Assembly: GCF_000973725.1 (NCBI RefSeq)
Contig: NZ_CP009621.1
Coordinates: 248,001-312,000, forward strand
Direction: 5' to 3'
From: Pontibacter korlensis
GTDB lineage: Bacteria > Bacteroidota > Bacteroidia > Cytophagales > Hymenobacteraceae
Length of the DNA stretch: 64,000 nt
Program-made: the position numbers and the translations under genes
Notes under the pieces: generated by a model
Told to the model about the DNA's origin: nothing
The model's input: the letters and a program-made list of their open reading frames with translations, nothing else
Database searches by the model: none
Part shown: one piece after another, positions 8,150 through 16,711 of the stretch
Layout of the letters: each line of letters opens with the position of its first letter
How positions within the stretch are numbered: position 1 is the first letter of the stretch

Positions 8150-9784
8150 ATGTTGCAACCTGACAACCCGCGCACAGGCCGTTTTATGTATGGCCTGCTT
8201 TTAGTGCTGTTTCTGCTACTGCTGTATAACTTAGGGGGATGGGGCGTAATTGAGACCAGCGAAGCCCGTTATGCCGAAATCAGCCGCGAAATGTGGCTCA
8301 GCGGCGATTGGCTCCACCCACGCCTGCTGGGTATACAGCACTACCACAAGCCGCCAGTTACCTACATTGTTTCGGCGCTTGGGATGGGGCTCTTTGAGCC
8401 AAGTGCCTTCGGAGCCCGCTTTTTTCTGCAGCTCTCCCTCCTGCTGCAGATCTGGCTGGTGTACCTGGTCGGAAAACTGATCTTTAAGGACTCACGGCAG
8501 GCTTTACTGGCTGCTGTTGTGTACCTAAGCATACCGGCAGTGCTGCTCTCAGCCCGCAACCTAACAACAGACTCTTTCCTGACAACCTTTGAACTGGCTG
8601 CTGTCTGGGCCTGGCTGAGGTATAAAATCGATGCTAAAGCTGCCTGGCTATACTTTTTCTACCTGCTGCTGGCCTTGGCTTTTCTTACCAAAGGGCCGGT
8701 AGGGTTGATTTTTCCTGTTTTAGCAGCCATTGGGTTTGGCCACAACTATACTTCCAGGTACAGGCAGTTTTTAGGCTGGCACCACCTGCCAGCGCTGCTG
8801 CTCTTTCTGGTGCTGGGCAGTTCCTGGTATGTATACCTCATGCTGCAGGACCCAGCTTTTGTAGATTATTTTCTCTTTAAGCACACGGTACAGCGTTACG
8901 CAAACCCGGATACTTTTGGCCGCTCCAAACCATGGTGGTTCTACCTGGTGCTGGCTCCGGCACTTAGCCTGCCTTGGTCCGCTATACTTCTGGTAAAGTT
9001 TAAGAAATTAAAAGAACTACCGACACCGCTCAAGCGCCTGTTCATACTTTGGATACTTGTGCCGCTGGTATTCTTTTCCTTTTCTGGTTCTAAACTTATC
9101 CTATACATACTGCCGCTCTTTGCCGGGCAGGCACTGCTGACATCATGGTTACTCACAAACTTATCCACAGAGGCAATGTGGAAAGCCACGCGCGGCAGCA
9201 TGATTCACTTTGCTATACTTGCACTGGCGCTGTTGGTAGCCCCTCTACTACCCGTAGGTGTACAGTTGCCGTGGTGGGCGCTGGCCTTTCCTGTACTCAT
9301 ACTGGCAGGCTTGTTTATACTTTGGCGTAAGCCATGGCCACACCAACAGAAGCTCATGTACAGCGCTTTGCTGTTTACCCTGCTGCTTCTGCCCTACTCA
9401 ACACACCTGATGGGGAGCAATCCTGATTTTACCAACGGCAGCAGGCCCGTGGCAGAAGCTATCGAGGCGCATAGCCTGCAGAAGCGGCCTATCCTGGTAT
9501 ACAACCGACTACTTCCGTCTCTGGCTTTTGAGTTAAACAAGGAAATTATCTCCCTGAAGGATGATAGTAACAAACTAGAGCGCGAAATACAGTTTGAGCA
9601 GGACGAGCAATGGCGGGAGCAACTGCTGGAACTAGAGCGCAGCCAGGACATGCAACGGCTTAGACAGCTGTTACAGCAGGATGTGGTACTTGTGGTGAAG
9701 AATGAGCTGCCTGGAAAGCGGCAGTGGATGCTGCAACACTTTGATGAGCAGGTGCAGGTAGGAAAGTGGACAATTTACTATTAA
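8150..9784 (+). CDS. ArnT-like family 39 glycosyltransferase (lipid-linked sugar donor)
   Basis: A 544-residue integral membrane protein with about a dozen hydrophobic segments and a soluble C-terminal domain from ~440. The first periplasmic loop holds ETSEARYAEISREM and, about 20 residues on, HYHKPPVTY (residues 36-73). This is the signature of ArnT/RgtA-type GT39 enzymes, whose acidic loop residues bind the acceptor and the polyprenyl-phosphate donor. Such enzymes transfer aminoarabinose or galacturonic acid to lipid A or LPS core on the periplasmic face. It is last in the cassette, 5 bases after the LAB_N gene, and is followed by a bidirectional terminator. Confidence 0.85.
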   Translation: MLQPDNPRTGRFMYGLLLVLFLLLLYNLGGWGVIETSEARYAEISREMWLSGDWLHPRLLGIQHYHKPPVTYIVSALGMGLFEPSAFGARFFLQLSLLLQIWLVYLVGKLIFKDSRQALLAAVVYLSIPAVLLSARNLTTDSFLTTFELAAVWAWLRYKIDAKAAWLYFFYLLLALAFLTKGPVGLIFPVLAAIGFGHNYTSRYRQFLGWHHLPALLLFLVLGSSWYVYLMLQDPAFVDYFLFKHTVQRYANPDTFGRSKPWWFYLVLAPALSLPWSAILLVKFKKLKELPTPLKRLFILWILVPLVFFSFSGSKLILYILPLFAGQALLTSWLLTNLSTEAMWKATRGSMIHFAILALALLVAPLLPVGVQLPWWALAFPVLILAGLFILWRKPWPHQQKLMYSALLFTLLLLPYSTHLMGSNPDFTNGSRPVAEAIEAHSLQKRPILVYNRLLPSLAFELNKEIISLKDDSNKLEREIQFEQDEQWREQLLELERSQDMQRLRQLLQQDVVLVVKNELPGKRQWMLQHFDEQVQVGKWTIYY

Positions 9785-9836
9785 AGCAATTACTTTTCTG
9801 CAGGGGGCTGAGCAAGTACAATAGAGTTGAAAACAA

Positions 9837-9864
9837 AAAAGGCTAATCCTAAGATTAGCCTTTT
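9837..9864. terminator. Bidirectional terminator between the GT39 gene and tRNA-Leu
   Basis: A near-perfect stem AAAAGGCTAATC / GATTAGCCTTTT with a CTAA loop. It has T-rich flanks in both directions, so it can serve the plus-strand cassette ending at 9784 and the minus-strand tRNA. Confidence 0.85.
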
Positions 9865-9876
9865 CATGATTTAGTG

Positions 9877-9958
9877 TGCGCAAGAAAGGACTCGAACCTT
9901 CACACCTTGCGGAACTGCCGCCTGAAGACAGCGCGTCTACCAATTTCGCCACTTGCGC
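9877..9958 (-). tRNA. tRNA-Leu (anticodon CAG)
   Basis: On the minus strand the acceptor arms GCGCAAG / CTTGCGC pair perfectly. The D-arm contains GGCGAAATTGGTAGACGC, typical of class II tRNA-Leu. The anticodon stem CTGTC/GGCAG encloses the loop TTCAGGC with anticodon CAG (9922-9924). A long variable arm follows, then the T-arm with GTTCGAGTCC. The discriminator is A at 9877 and CCA is not encoded. The length of 82 nt is right for a leucine tRNA, and no intron or mismatch in the acceptor stem is seen. Confidence 0.95.
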
Positions 9959-10070
9959 TTGATTCACTATATCAAAATAAACGTCCCAAAACCCTTTAAC
10001 CCTTTGTGTTTTATTGGGAGTGCAAAAGTACTATACTGTACTATAAAAAGCAATATTGCCTAGATGATTT

Positions 10071-10790
10071 TTATTCTCTTTTGTCTGCATCGTCCAGCAG
10101 CACGGGTGTAATTTCTTTACCAGAGAAGCGCTCCATGCGGCGCAGCACTGTTATGCCTACTATAACCCACAGAAAGCCAGCCGCAAAGCCTGCCAGCACA
10201 TCGGTTGTGTAATGTACCCGCAGGTATACCCGGCTAAAGCCAATCAGCAGTACAAAAATGCTCAGCAGCACAATTAGCAGGTTCCGCAGGCGCACATCCT
10301 GCACGTTTTGCCACACCAGGTAAATCAACAGCCCATAAAAGGAGGCTGCCACCATACTGTGCCCACTCGGAAAACTTAGCCCCGACGCTTCCACCAAAGG
10401 CGACATGGGCCTCTCCCTGTCAAAAAAGTATTTCAGGACAAGATTCAGAGTAATACTGCCCAATGCCACAACCGGCACTTTCAGGGAATTCCACCGGTGC
10501 TTGCGCACAAACAGGTAATAAGCAATAAGGGCCAGCGCAGCCGGAGTCAGGAACTGCCGGGAGGCAAAAAAGGTGATAAACTTTATAAAGCTGTCCATAA
10601 ACGGACCGCTGATACTGGCCGCAAAGCTAAACCCCGCCTCGTCCAGCCATACTTTGTCCCCTTCCAGAATCTCGCGGCCAAGGTACAAGAACCCTACCAC
10701 ACAGGCTAAAAACAGCAGCCATACAAACACCAGCTCAACCGTAAAGAGAGCCGCAGATGCCACCATTCTTTTATAGAAACTTCGTATCAT
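10071..10790 (-). CDS. PAP2-superfamily membrane phosphatase
   Basis: A 239-residue membrane protein with about six hydrophobic segments and the full PAP2 active site. KYFFDRERP gives the KxxxxxxRP motif, SFPSGHS gives PSGH, and SRVYLRVHYTTD gives SRxxxxxHxxxD. These residues make the phosphohistidine intermediate in lipid phosphatases such as undecaprenyl-pyrophosphate or phosphatidylglycerophosphate phosphatases. The substrate here is unknown. The gene is divergent from thpR with an 83-base gap, so both promoters lie there. Confidence 0.9.
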   Translation of the reverse strand: MIRSFYKRMVASAALFTVELVFVWLLFLACVVGFLYLGREILEGDKVWLDEAGFSFAASISGPFMDSFIKFITFFASRQFLTPAALALIAYYLFVRKHRWNSLKVPVVALGSITLNLVLKYFFDRERPMSPLVEASGLSFPSGHSMVAASFYGLLIYLVWQNVQDVRLRNLLIVLLSIFVLLIGFSRVYLRVHYTTDVLAGFAAGFLWVIVGITVLRRMERFSGKEITPVLLDDADKRE

Positions 10791-10873
10791 AATGCTTTGG
10801 TGTCAATTTTGTGTCGTATTCATACCTGGTTTTGCTAACAGCCACATCAGGTAATAACCATACCCTATAAACT

Positions 10874-11419
10874 ATGAAAGACAGCATCAGGTTATTTGTT
10901 GCCGTGCCGCTGCCCCAGGTGCTGCAAGACAAGCTCCAGGAACAACTTCAGCATTTTGGGCACCCCAGCATCCGGTTTGTTCCGCCTCAGAACCTGCACC
11001 TGACCCTGTACTTTATCGGTAATGTAGCGCAGCAGGAACTCACAAGTATACAGGAGCAGCTAGCTCAGGTAGCTGAGCGCCATCAGCCTTTTACCTTGCA
11101 GTTCAGGCAAACAGAGCCTGGGCCTAAACTAAAACATCCAAGGCTGATATGGGCACGCTTTGCCGCACATCCTGCTTTTGAGGCGCTCAGCCAGGACCTG
11201 ACAAAAGTGCTGGCTGAGCAGCCACCCAAAAATCAGAAAGCTATACCTCATATTACCCTTGCCCGTTTCCGGAAGGATAAGACGCCACCAGAGCAGCTAC
11301 CTATCGTAACAGCTGCAGAGGCTCTGGAACTGCCGGTAATGGAGCTGGCACTCTGGCAATCGGTGTTGGGTACACCTCATCCAACTTACTCAATAGTAAC
11401 ACGCTACCCACTGGGCTAA
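10874..11419 (+). CDS. thpR: RNA 2',3'-cyclic phosphodiesterase (2H family)
   Basis: A 181-residue 2H phosphoesterase. The two HxTx motifs are HLTL at residues 42-45 and HITL at 126-129, symmetrically placed as in ThpR/LigT. Its length is the family norm. These enzymes open 2',3'-cyclic phosphate ends of RNA to 2'-phosphate. The early LFVAVPLP strand is also typical. It is followed 17 bases later by a CinA-type gene on the same strand. Confidence 0.9.
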   Translation: MKDSIRLFVAVPLPQVLQDKLQEQLQHFGHPSIRFVPPQNLHLTLYFIGNVAQQELTSIQEQLAQVAERHQPFTLQFRQTEPGPKLKHPRLIWARFAAHPAFEALSQDLTKVLAEQPPKNQKAIPHITLARFRKDKTPPEQLPIVTAAEALELPVMELALWQSVLGTPHPTYSIVTRYPLG

Positions 11420-11436
11420 AACCTGCAGCCGCCAAA

Positions 11437-11970
11437 ATGAGTAAGATAAGCCTGTTTTACACTAACCAAAACATCAAGATGAATCAAACAGAGCTTACCG
11501 AGCTGGTGCTGGGCCTGAAGGACAAAGGTTTAACAGTGGCGTTTGCTGAGAGCTGCACAGCAGGTATGCTGGCCTCAGAGTTTGTTAAAGCCAAAGGCAG
11601 CAGCGATGTACTGAAGGGTAGTTTAGTGGTGTACCAGCCGTCGGTAAAGCAAAAGCTCTTAGGTGTTAAAAAAGAAACCCTGGATCTTTACACGGCAGAG
11701 TCTCAACAGGTAACAAACGAGATGGTGATGGGACTAAAGAAAGCACTAGACGCCGACATAAGCATTGCCACGACAGGTTTGGCAGGTCCGGGAGCCTCCG
11801 AAAATGAAGAAAAGCCGGTGGGTACTATGTTTGTGTCCTTCCTGTACGATGGCAAAGCAGAGGAATTCCGTGAGGTATTCAAAGGCAACACCGAAAGCAT
11901 CCGAAAGCAACTTGTTGAGTTTATCTTTAAAAAACTTAAAGGGGTTCTGGAGCAGCATTACGACCGCTAA
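11437..11970 (+). CDS. pncC: CinA C-terminal domain protein, nicotinamide-nucleotide amidohydrolase
   Basis: A 177-residue stand-alone CinA C-terminal domain. The hallmark AESCTAGMLAS occurs near residue 38, followed by GSLVVYQPSVKQKLLGV, and TGLAGPG occurs later. These are the conserved blocks of the enzyme that deamidates NMN to nicotinic acid mononucleotide in pyridine nucleotide recycling. A second in-frame ATG at 11479 (residue 15, MNQTEL) gives a start closer to family alignments and is equally likely. The N-terminal molybdopterin-binding-like domain of full-length CinA is absent, as in PncC. Confidence 0.88.
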   Translation: MSKISLFYTNQNIKMNQTELTELVLGLKDKGLTVAFAESCTAGMLASEFVKAKGSSDVLKGSLVVYQPSVKQKLLGVKKETLDLYTAESQQVTNEMVMGLKKALDADISIATTGLAGPGASENEEKPVGTMFVSFLYDGKAEEFREVFKGNTESIRKQLVEFIFKKLKGVLEQHYDR

Positions 11971-12005
11971 TACCTATTTTAGCGTCTGAACCCACTATTT
12001 ATACT

Positions 12006-12659
12006 TTGCCGAAGCTTCCTGACAGCGGATTTCATTATGTAGCCTCTTTTTATGATGCCCTGGCACGGCTGGTATATGGCGAGGCCCTGCAGCAGGCACA
12101 GCTAGCTTTGCTCCCCTTCCTATCACAGCAGGCCCGGGTACTGGTAATTGGCGGCGGTACCGGCTGGATTCTGGAGCAACTGCTGCAAACGCAAAAGCAG
12201 CTGGATATTCTGTATCTGGATGCTGCCCCTGCCATGCTACAACGGGCACAACAGAAATATGAGCGCTACCAAAAGCCACAAAACTGCCATGTTAGTTTCC
12301 GTTTAGGCACAGAGCAGGAGCTGCAGCCGCAAGAGCAGTTTGATGTCATCATCACTCCTTTTCTGCTCGACCTCTTCCCCCCTTCGCGCCTGCAGCAGCT
12401 TATGACCAGGCTAACTGCTGCCCTGAAAGCCCATGGTAAGTGGTTGTTTGCTGACTTCTGGCCTGTAGAGCAGCCTCCGCCCTGGTGGCAACAGATTCTG
12501 ATTCGGGGAATGTACACTTTCTTCGGATGGCTGAGTGGGGTGCAAGCCAGGAAGTTACCTGACTACAGCTCCCATTTCAGGACGCTCGGTTTTGAGGAGA
12601 AGTATAGCGCGACATTTTATAGCGGCATGGTACAAGCAAAGGTGTTTGAGCGAAGCTAA
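12006..12659 (+). CDS. Class I SAM-dependent methyltransferase
   Basis: A 217-residue Rossmann methyltransferase. VLVIGGGTGWILEQLL near residue 45 is motif I, LYLDAAPAML carries the acidic residue after strand 2, and FDVIITPFLLDLF is the strand-4 region. The start is a TTG at 12006. No in-frame ATG occurs early enough to keep the conserved HYVASFYDALA segment, so the TTG or an undetected upstream start must be used. The substrate is not evident. It stands alone between pncC and an M61 peptidase. Confidence 0.75.
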   Translation: MPKLPDSGFHYVASFYDALARLVYGEALQQAQLALLPFLSQQARVLVIGGGTGWILEQLLQTQKQLDILYLDAAPAMLQRAQQKYERYQKPQNCHVSFRLGTEQELQPQEQFDVIITPFLLDLFPPSRLQQLMTRLTAALKAHGKWLFADFWPVEQPPPWWQQILIRGMYTFFGWLSGVQARKLPDYSSHFRTLGFEEKYSATFYSGMVQAKVFERS

Positions 12660-12785
12660 TGAAATAGCTTGCTACCCTCTACTTCATCATTTACTCCCCC
12701 CTCAAACAGCCACAACTTAATTACGGATTGCTCACCTGCTGCTCAATCCCTATATTTAGCCTTTCAACTATACTAATCTAACCTG

Positions 12786-14618
12786 ATGAAATCCAAATTA
12801 TACAGCCTGCTCGGTGTGGCACTGGGGCTAATGGCACAATCTGCTCTGGCACAGCAGCAGGTAAAATATGATCTTTCTTTCCCTAACGCAGTGCACCACG
12901 AGGCAGAGATAAAAGTTACTTTCTCCGACATCCAAGGCGATACTTTAAAAGTGTTGATGCCTCGCACCTCACCTGGCCGCTACGCTATACACGAGTTCGC
13001 CAAGAACGTGTACAACATAAAAGCTACCAACACACAGGGCCAACAACTGCCTGTTATAAGGCTAAGCATGAGTGAATGGGCAGTGCCAAATCATGGAGGG
13101 AGTGCTACCCTTAGCTATACTTTATTTGCCGATCATGCCGACGGCACCTATGCAGGCGTAGATGAAACGCATGCGCACCTGAATGCCCCTGCCACCTTTA
13201 TGTACGCCCGTGGTTTTGAGCAGGCTCCCGCCTCTGTTACTTTTAATACGCCTCAAGGAAGCAACTGGAAAGTAGCCACCCAGCTGAAGCAGGAACAGGG
13301 CAACACCTACTCGGCCCCTAACTTCCAGTACCTAATGGATAGCCCTACTGAACTGAGCAACTTTGATTTTGCCGAGTGGACAGTAAATGACGGCGGTAAG
13401 CAGAAAACCATACAGGTAGCCTTGCACCACACAGGCACCAGCGAGCAATTTCAACAGTATGTAGCCCAGACAAAGCAGATTGTAGCTGAGCAACAGGCAG
13501 TATTCGGTCAACTCCCTGACTTTGACTTTGGCCGTTACACATTTATAGGCTGCTATATGCCACAGGCCGTAGGCGACGGCATGGAACACCGCAACTCCAC
13601 TATACTTACCAGCTCCAGGCCTTTGGCTGCTGCCATGGGCCCGCTACTTAACACAGTGTCGCATGAATTTTTCCATGCCTGGAATGTAGAGCGAATCCGT
13701 CCAAAGTCGCTGGAGCCTTTCAACTTTCAGGAGGCAAATATGAGTGAGGCGCTGTGGCTGGCAGAGGGTTTTACCAGTTACTACGGCGATCTGACTATGG
13801 CCCGCACGGGTATTTTCGACCTGAAGAAGTATGCCTCCGACCTAGCGGGAGACCTTAATTACGTGCTGCTGTTACCGGGCCGCCAATACCACAGTTTAGT
13901 GCAGATGAGCCAGCAGGCTCCCTTTGTAGATGCTGCCCGTTCTGTAGACCCGGTTAACCGCCACAACACCTTTACCTCCTACTATACCTACGGCAGCATG
14001 ACAGGCTTGGCACTGGACATGACCTTGCGCCAGAAGTATAATAAGACCCTTGATGATTACATGCAGGCACTATGGAGCAAGTATGGAGCACCAGAAAAGC
14101 CCTATACGATGGCTGACCTGCAGGAAACACTAGCTGAAGTTAGCGGAGATGCTACCTGGGCAAAGCAGTTCTTTGAGCAAAGCGTGTTTGGAAGTGGGCT
14201 ACCTGATTATGCTCGGCTATTGGCCAAAGCTGGACTCGAGCTACGCAAAGCAAAACCTAATGAGGCTACAGTAGCCATGCTTAACTTCGATTATAAGGAT
14301 GGAGTAGCCACCATTGCAAACGGCACTTTTGTGAACACAGGTGCCTATAAGGCTGGTCTGGAAAAAGGCGATGTTATTTTAACGTTTGACGGCAGAAAGC
14401 TAAAGTCAGAGAAAGAACTGAACAAAGTTCTTAAAAAGCATAAACCAGGAGATAGCGTACCGGTAACCTTTACCCGACACGGCCAGGCCCGAACTACGAG
14501 CTTTGTACTAGACGAAGAACCAATTCTTGAGTTGGTACCTTTTGAGAGTATAGGTAAACAGCTAACACCAGAAATGCAGGCTTATCGTGCGGCGTGGCTG
14601 GGCTCCAAGGCGAAATAG
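12786..14618 (+). CDS. M61 family glycyl aminopeptidase-like metallopeptidase with PDZ domain, secreted
   Basis: A 610-residue protein with a signal peptide (cleavage after ALA near residue 22). An N-terminal beta-rich domain is followed by the catalytic domain with HEFFH at residues 293-297 and the third zinc ligand Glu327 in LAEGFTSYY. A C-terminal PDZ-like domain lies at about 505-575 (GAYKAGLEKGDVILTFDG). This order is that of M61 peptidases, which cleave N-terminal residues from peptides in the periplasm. No partner genes are obvious; the next gene starts 97 bases later with a GTG codon. Confidence 0.9.
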   Translation: MKSKLYSLLGVALGLMAQSALAQQQVKYDLSFPNAVHHEAEIKVTFSDIQGDTLKVLMPRTSPGRYAIHEFAKNVYNIKATNTQGQQLPVIRLSMSEWAVPNHGGSATLSYTLFADHADGTYAGVDETHAHLNAPATFMYARGFEQAPASVTFNTPQGSNWKVATQLKQEQGNTYSAPNFQYLMDSPTELSNFDFAEWTVNDGGKQKTIQVALHHTGTSEQFQQYVAQTKQIVAEQQAVFGQLPDFDFGRYTFIGCYMPQAVGDGMEHRNSTILTSSRPLAAAMGPLLNTVSHEFFHAWNVERIRPKSLEPFNFQEANMSEALWLAEGFTSYYGDLTMARTGIFDLKKYASDLAGDLNYVLLLPGRQYHSLVQMSQQAPFVDAARSVDPVNRHNTFTSYYTYGSMTGLALDMTLRQKYNKTLDDYMQALWSKYGAPEKPYTMADLQETLAEVSGDATWAKQFFEQSVFGSGLPDYARLLAKAGLELRKAKPNEATVAMLNFDYKDGVATIANGTFVNTGAYKAGLEKGDVILTFDGRKLKSEKELNKVLKKHKPGDSVPVTFTRHGQARTTSFVLDEEPILELVPFESIGKQLTPEMQAYRAAWLGSKAK

Positions 14619-14715
14619 TATCTTTAAGTATAATGAAATGCCGATAGATGCGTTTTGCTTTTGAACCATCTAAGCCTTACCTTAGTATAAGAATTTATAC
14701 TTCAGATATTTCCAC

Positions 14716-15369
14716 GTGAAAAATATATTCAGAACCATACTGGCAGCAGGCTTGCTGTACGCAGGGCAAAGTGTGGCACAGGATGTTAAGCCTAGTATAG
14801 AGCCAGCTCCTGTACCAACAGAAACAACTGTTGCTCCAACCGCCACAGTTCTACAGGAAAGTGCCGTGGATACAAAACCATCCTGGCAGGGGCCTAAACT
14901 TAGCTACAGCCTGAACATGGGAGCTAGCTTCAGCAACGGCTTTGGCAGTGCTACTTACCTGGAGCCTTCGGTGCGTTACCAGGTGAGCAACAGGTTCAGG
15001 GTTAACACCAGCTTAGCCTATGTGCACACTACCTCATCGAACATGGCAGTAACAGGCCCTGAGGGTACTACTGTTCTGTACCGCAACCGCGGTGGCAGCC
15101 ATTATATAGCTAGTGTGGGCGTAGATTACCTGGCCAGCGACAGGCTTATCCTGAGCGGCAACATATGGCGCGATTTTTCTAACCTGCCAGCCAACGACTT
15201 TAACAGGAGCTTTAACAACTTAGGGCGCATGGGTGCCGATTTCCGGGCTACTTATAAGATCACAGAAAACCTGAGCGTGACCGGTGGCATCCGTTACTCT
15301 GAGGGAGCCTCTCCTTTTGCCAGCCCATTCTACTCGCCGGCTTACGGCAGCAGGTATGGCTACTGGTAG
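14716..15369 (+). CDS. Secreted protein, probable small outer-membrane beta-barrel
   Basis: A 217-residue protein from a GTG start, with a signal peptide ending at VAQ (residue ~21). A proline/threonine-rich linker (~22-55) leads to alternating-hydrophobicity strands such as LSYSLNMGASFSNGF and YRVNTSLAYV-like segments, which suggests an eight-strand outer-membrane barrel. The protein ends with an aromatic residue (YGYW), as barrels often do. I do not recognise a named family. A terminator follows. Confidence 0.6.
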   Translation: MKNIFRTILAAGLLYAGQSVAQDVKPSIEPAPVPTETTVAPTATVLQESAVDTKPSWQGPKLSYSLNMGASFSNGFGSATYLEPSVRYQVSNRFRVNTSLAYVHTTSSNMAVTGPEGTTVLYRNRGGSHYIASVGVDYLASDRLILSGNIWRDFSNLPANDFNRSFNNLGRMGADFRATYKITENLSVTGGIRYSEGASPFASPFYSPAYGSRYGYW

Positions 15370-15399
15370 CAGGTACCTGTAAAAACAGAAATCAAAAGG

Positions 15400-15436
15400 A
15401 CGCTTCTCTACTTAAATGTTAGGGAAGCGTTTTTTA
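15400..15436 (+). terminator. Intrinsic terminator
   Basis: The stem ACGCTTCTC / GGGAAGCGT (one wobble) is followed by a TTTTTT run, 30 bases after the stop of the barrel-like gene at 14716-15369. Confidence 0.8.
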
Positions 15437-15570
15437 TGTTCCTGCCCTAAGCTCCTGCCGCAGCAACCAGGTATCATCTTAACCAAAACTACCGTTTCTG
15501 AAGTATACAAGTATGATTTGGGGCAAAAGCTTTGTAAGTGATGGCCAAACATCCTTAAAAATACAGTTCT

Positions 15571-16635
15571 TTGCCTCTACCTTTTGTGAGTGAATGTGAA
15601 CTACAACTGAAACAAACTTTGCAGCAGCATAACAACCATACCCGCCATATTAAGAACGACCGCCTCGAAACCATAAAACCTGGCTACAGGGGCAACAAAA
15701 CCATCAACGGGCGCTTTGCCAACGGTGAGGAGCTATATAACCCCGACTTTAGAAAGGTGCTGCGCTGGCAACTAAGCCGTAATCCGCAGCGTGAGCAAAA
15801 AAAGCACGATGACTACACCCCACTGGTGCAGGAGGGCTCCGATTTTATACACGATCAGCGGGATATGCTGGTATGGCTGGGACATGCTTCTTTCTTTATC
15901 CGGTTAAACGGCATTACATTTCTTACAGACCCCGTGCTGTACGATATACCACTGGTGAAGCGAAAAGTAGGCTTACCGTGTGCACCTGAGGAGCTAAAGA
16001 ACATCGACTTTCTTCTGCTCTCTCACGCTCACCGCGACCATCTCGATAAAAAATCCATCCAAACGATTTTTGAGAACAACCCACAGGTAAAGGCACTTGC
16101 CCCGCTGCGTGCAGGGGATATCCTGCGAAGTGTTAACCCCAACCTGCCTTACCAGGAAGCAGGTTGGTACCAGAAGTTTGACCTGGTGCCAGGAAGCGTG
16201 GAAGTATACTTTCTGCCTGCCTCGCATTGGCACAGGCGCGGGCTGCTGGATATGAACAAGGTACTTTGGGGCAGCTTTCTTCTCAAAACGCCAGACCTGA
16301 CCGTTTACTTTGCCGGAGACACAGGCCTAGACGGGCATTTTGAGGAGATTGAGGAACTGCTGGGGCCAATGGATGTATGCCTGATGCCAGTTGGAGCCTA
16401 TAAGCCATCTTTTCTGATGCGCCGCAGCCACCTGAACCCCAACGAGGCCGTGAAAGCGTATAATCAACTGCGGGGCGGCCTTTTTATACCCATGCACTAC
16501 GGTACCTACGACCTGTCTGACGAGCCAGCAAGTGAGCCGGTGCGCCTCTTGGAGCAACTGGCTGCCTCTGGCGTGCTACAGGGCCTGCGCATTCCGGCTA
16601 TAGGGGAGCCGGTGCTTTTGCACGATATGATCTAA
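15571..16635 (+). CDS. MBL-fold metallohydrolase (UlaG/NAPE-PLD-like)
   Basis: A 354-residue metallo-beta-lactamase fold protein. WLGHASFFI starts the fold, SHAHRDHLD gives the HxHxDH metal motif, FAGDTG carries the bridging aspartate and MHYGTYDL the last histidine. The sequence order and the LGHAS entry match the UlaG / N-acylphosphatidylethanolamine phospholipase D-like branch. The start is uncertain: a TTG at 15571 lies in a TTTG context and could be promoter sequence. A GTG at 15586 is an alternative and would lose only five residues. Confidence 0.8.
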   Translation: MPLPFVSECELQLKQTLQQHNNHTRHIKNDRLETIKPGYRGNKTINGRFANGEELYNPDFRKVLRWQLSRNPQREQKKHDDYTPLVQEGSDFIHDQRDMLVWLGHASFFIRLNGITFLTDPVLYDIPLVKRKVGLPCAPEELKNIDFLLLSHAHRDHLDKKSIQTIFENNPQVKALAPLRAGDILRSVNPNLPYQEAGWYQKFDLVPGSVEVYFLPASHWHRRGLLDMNKVLWGSFLLKTPDLTVYFAGDTGLDGHFEEIEELLGPMDVCLMPVGAYKPSFLMRRSHLNPNEAVKAYNQLRGGLFIPMHYGTYDLSDEPASEPVRLLEQLAASGVLQGLRIPAIGEPVLLHDMI

Positions 16636-16660
16636 GGCTGGTGGTAGACAGTAGTTTTGC

Positions 16661-16668
16661 TATATTTG
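16661..16668 (+). promoter_or_regulatory. Putative Bacteroidota -7 box (TATATTTG)
   Basis: An exact TAnnTTTG match 43 bases before the start of the symporter gene at 16712. No clear TTG -33 element is seen at the usual distance, so this is a moderate call. Confidence 0.45.
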
Positions 16669-16711
16669 TACTATTGAGCTTAAATAGCGTTTACGAACTA
16701 CTACTTATATT

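Noticed and set aside
9401-9967. Minus-strand frames overlapping the GT39 end and the tRNA
   Set aside because: They are shadows of the glycosyltransferase and the tRNA sequence, without any supporting motif.
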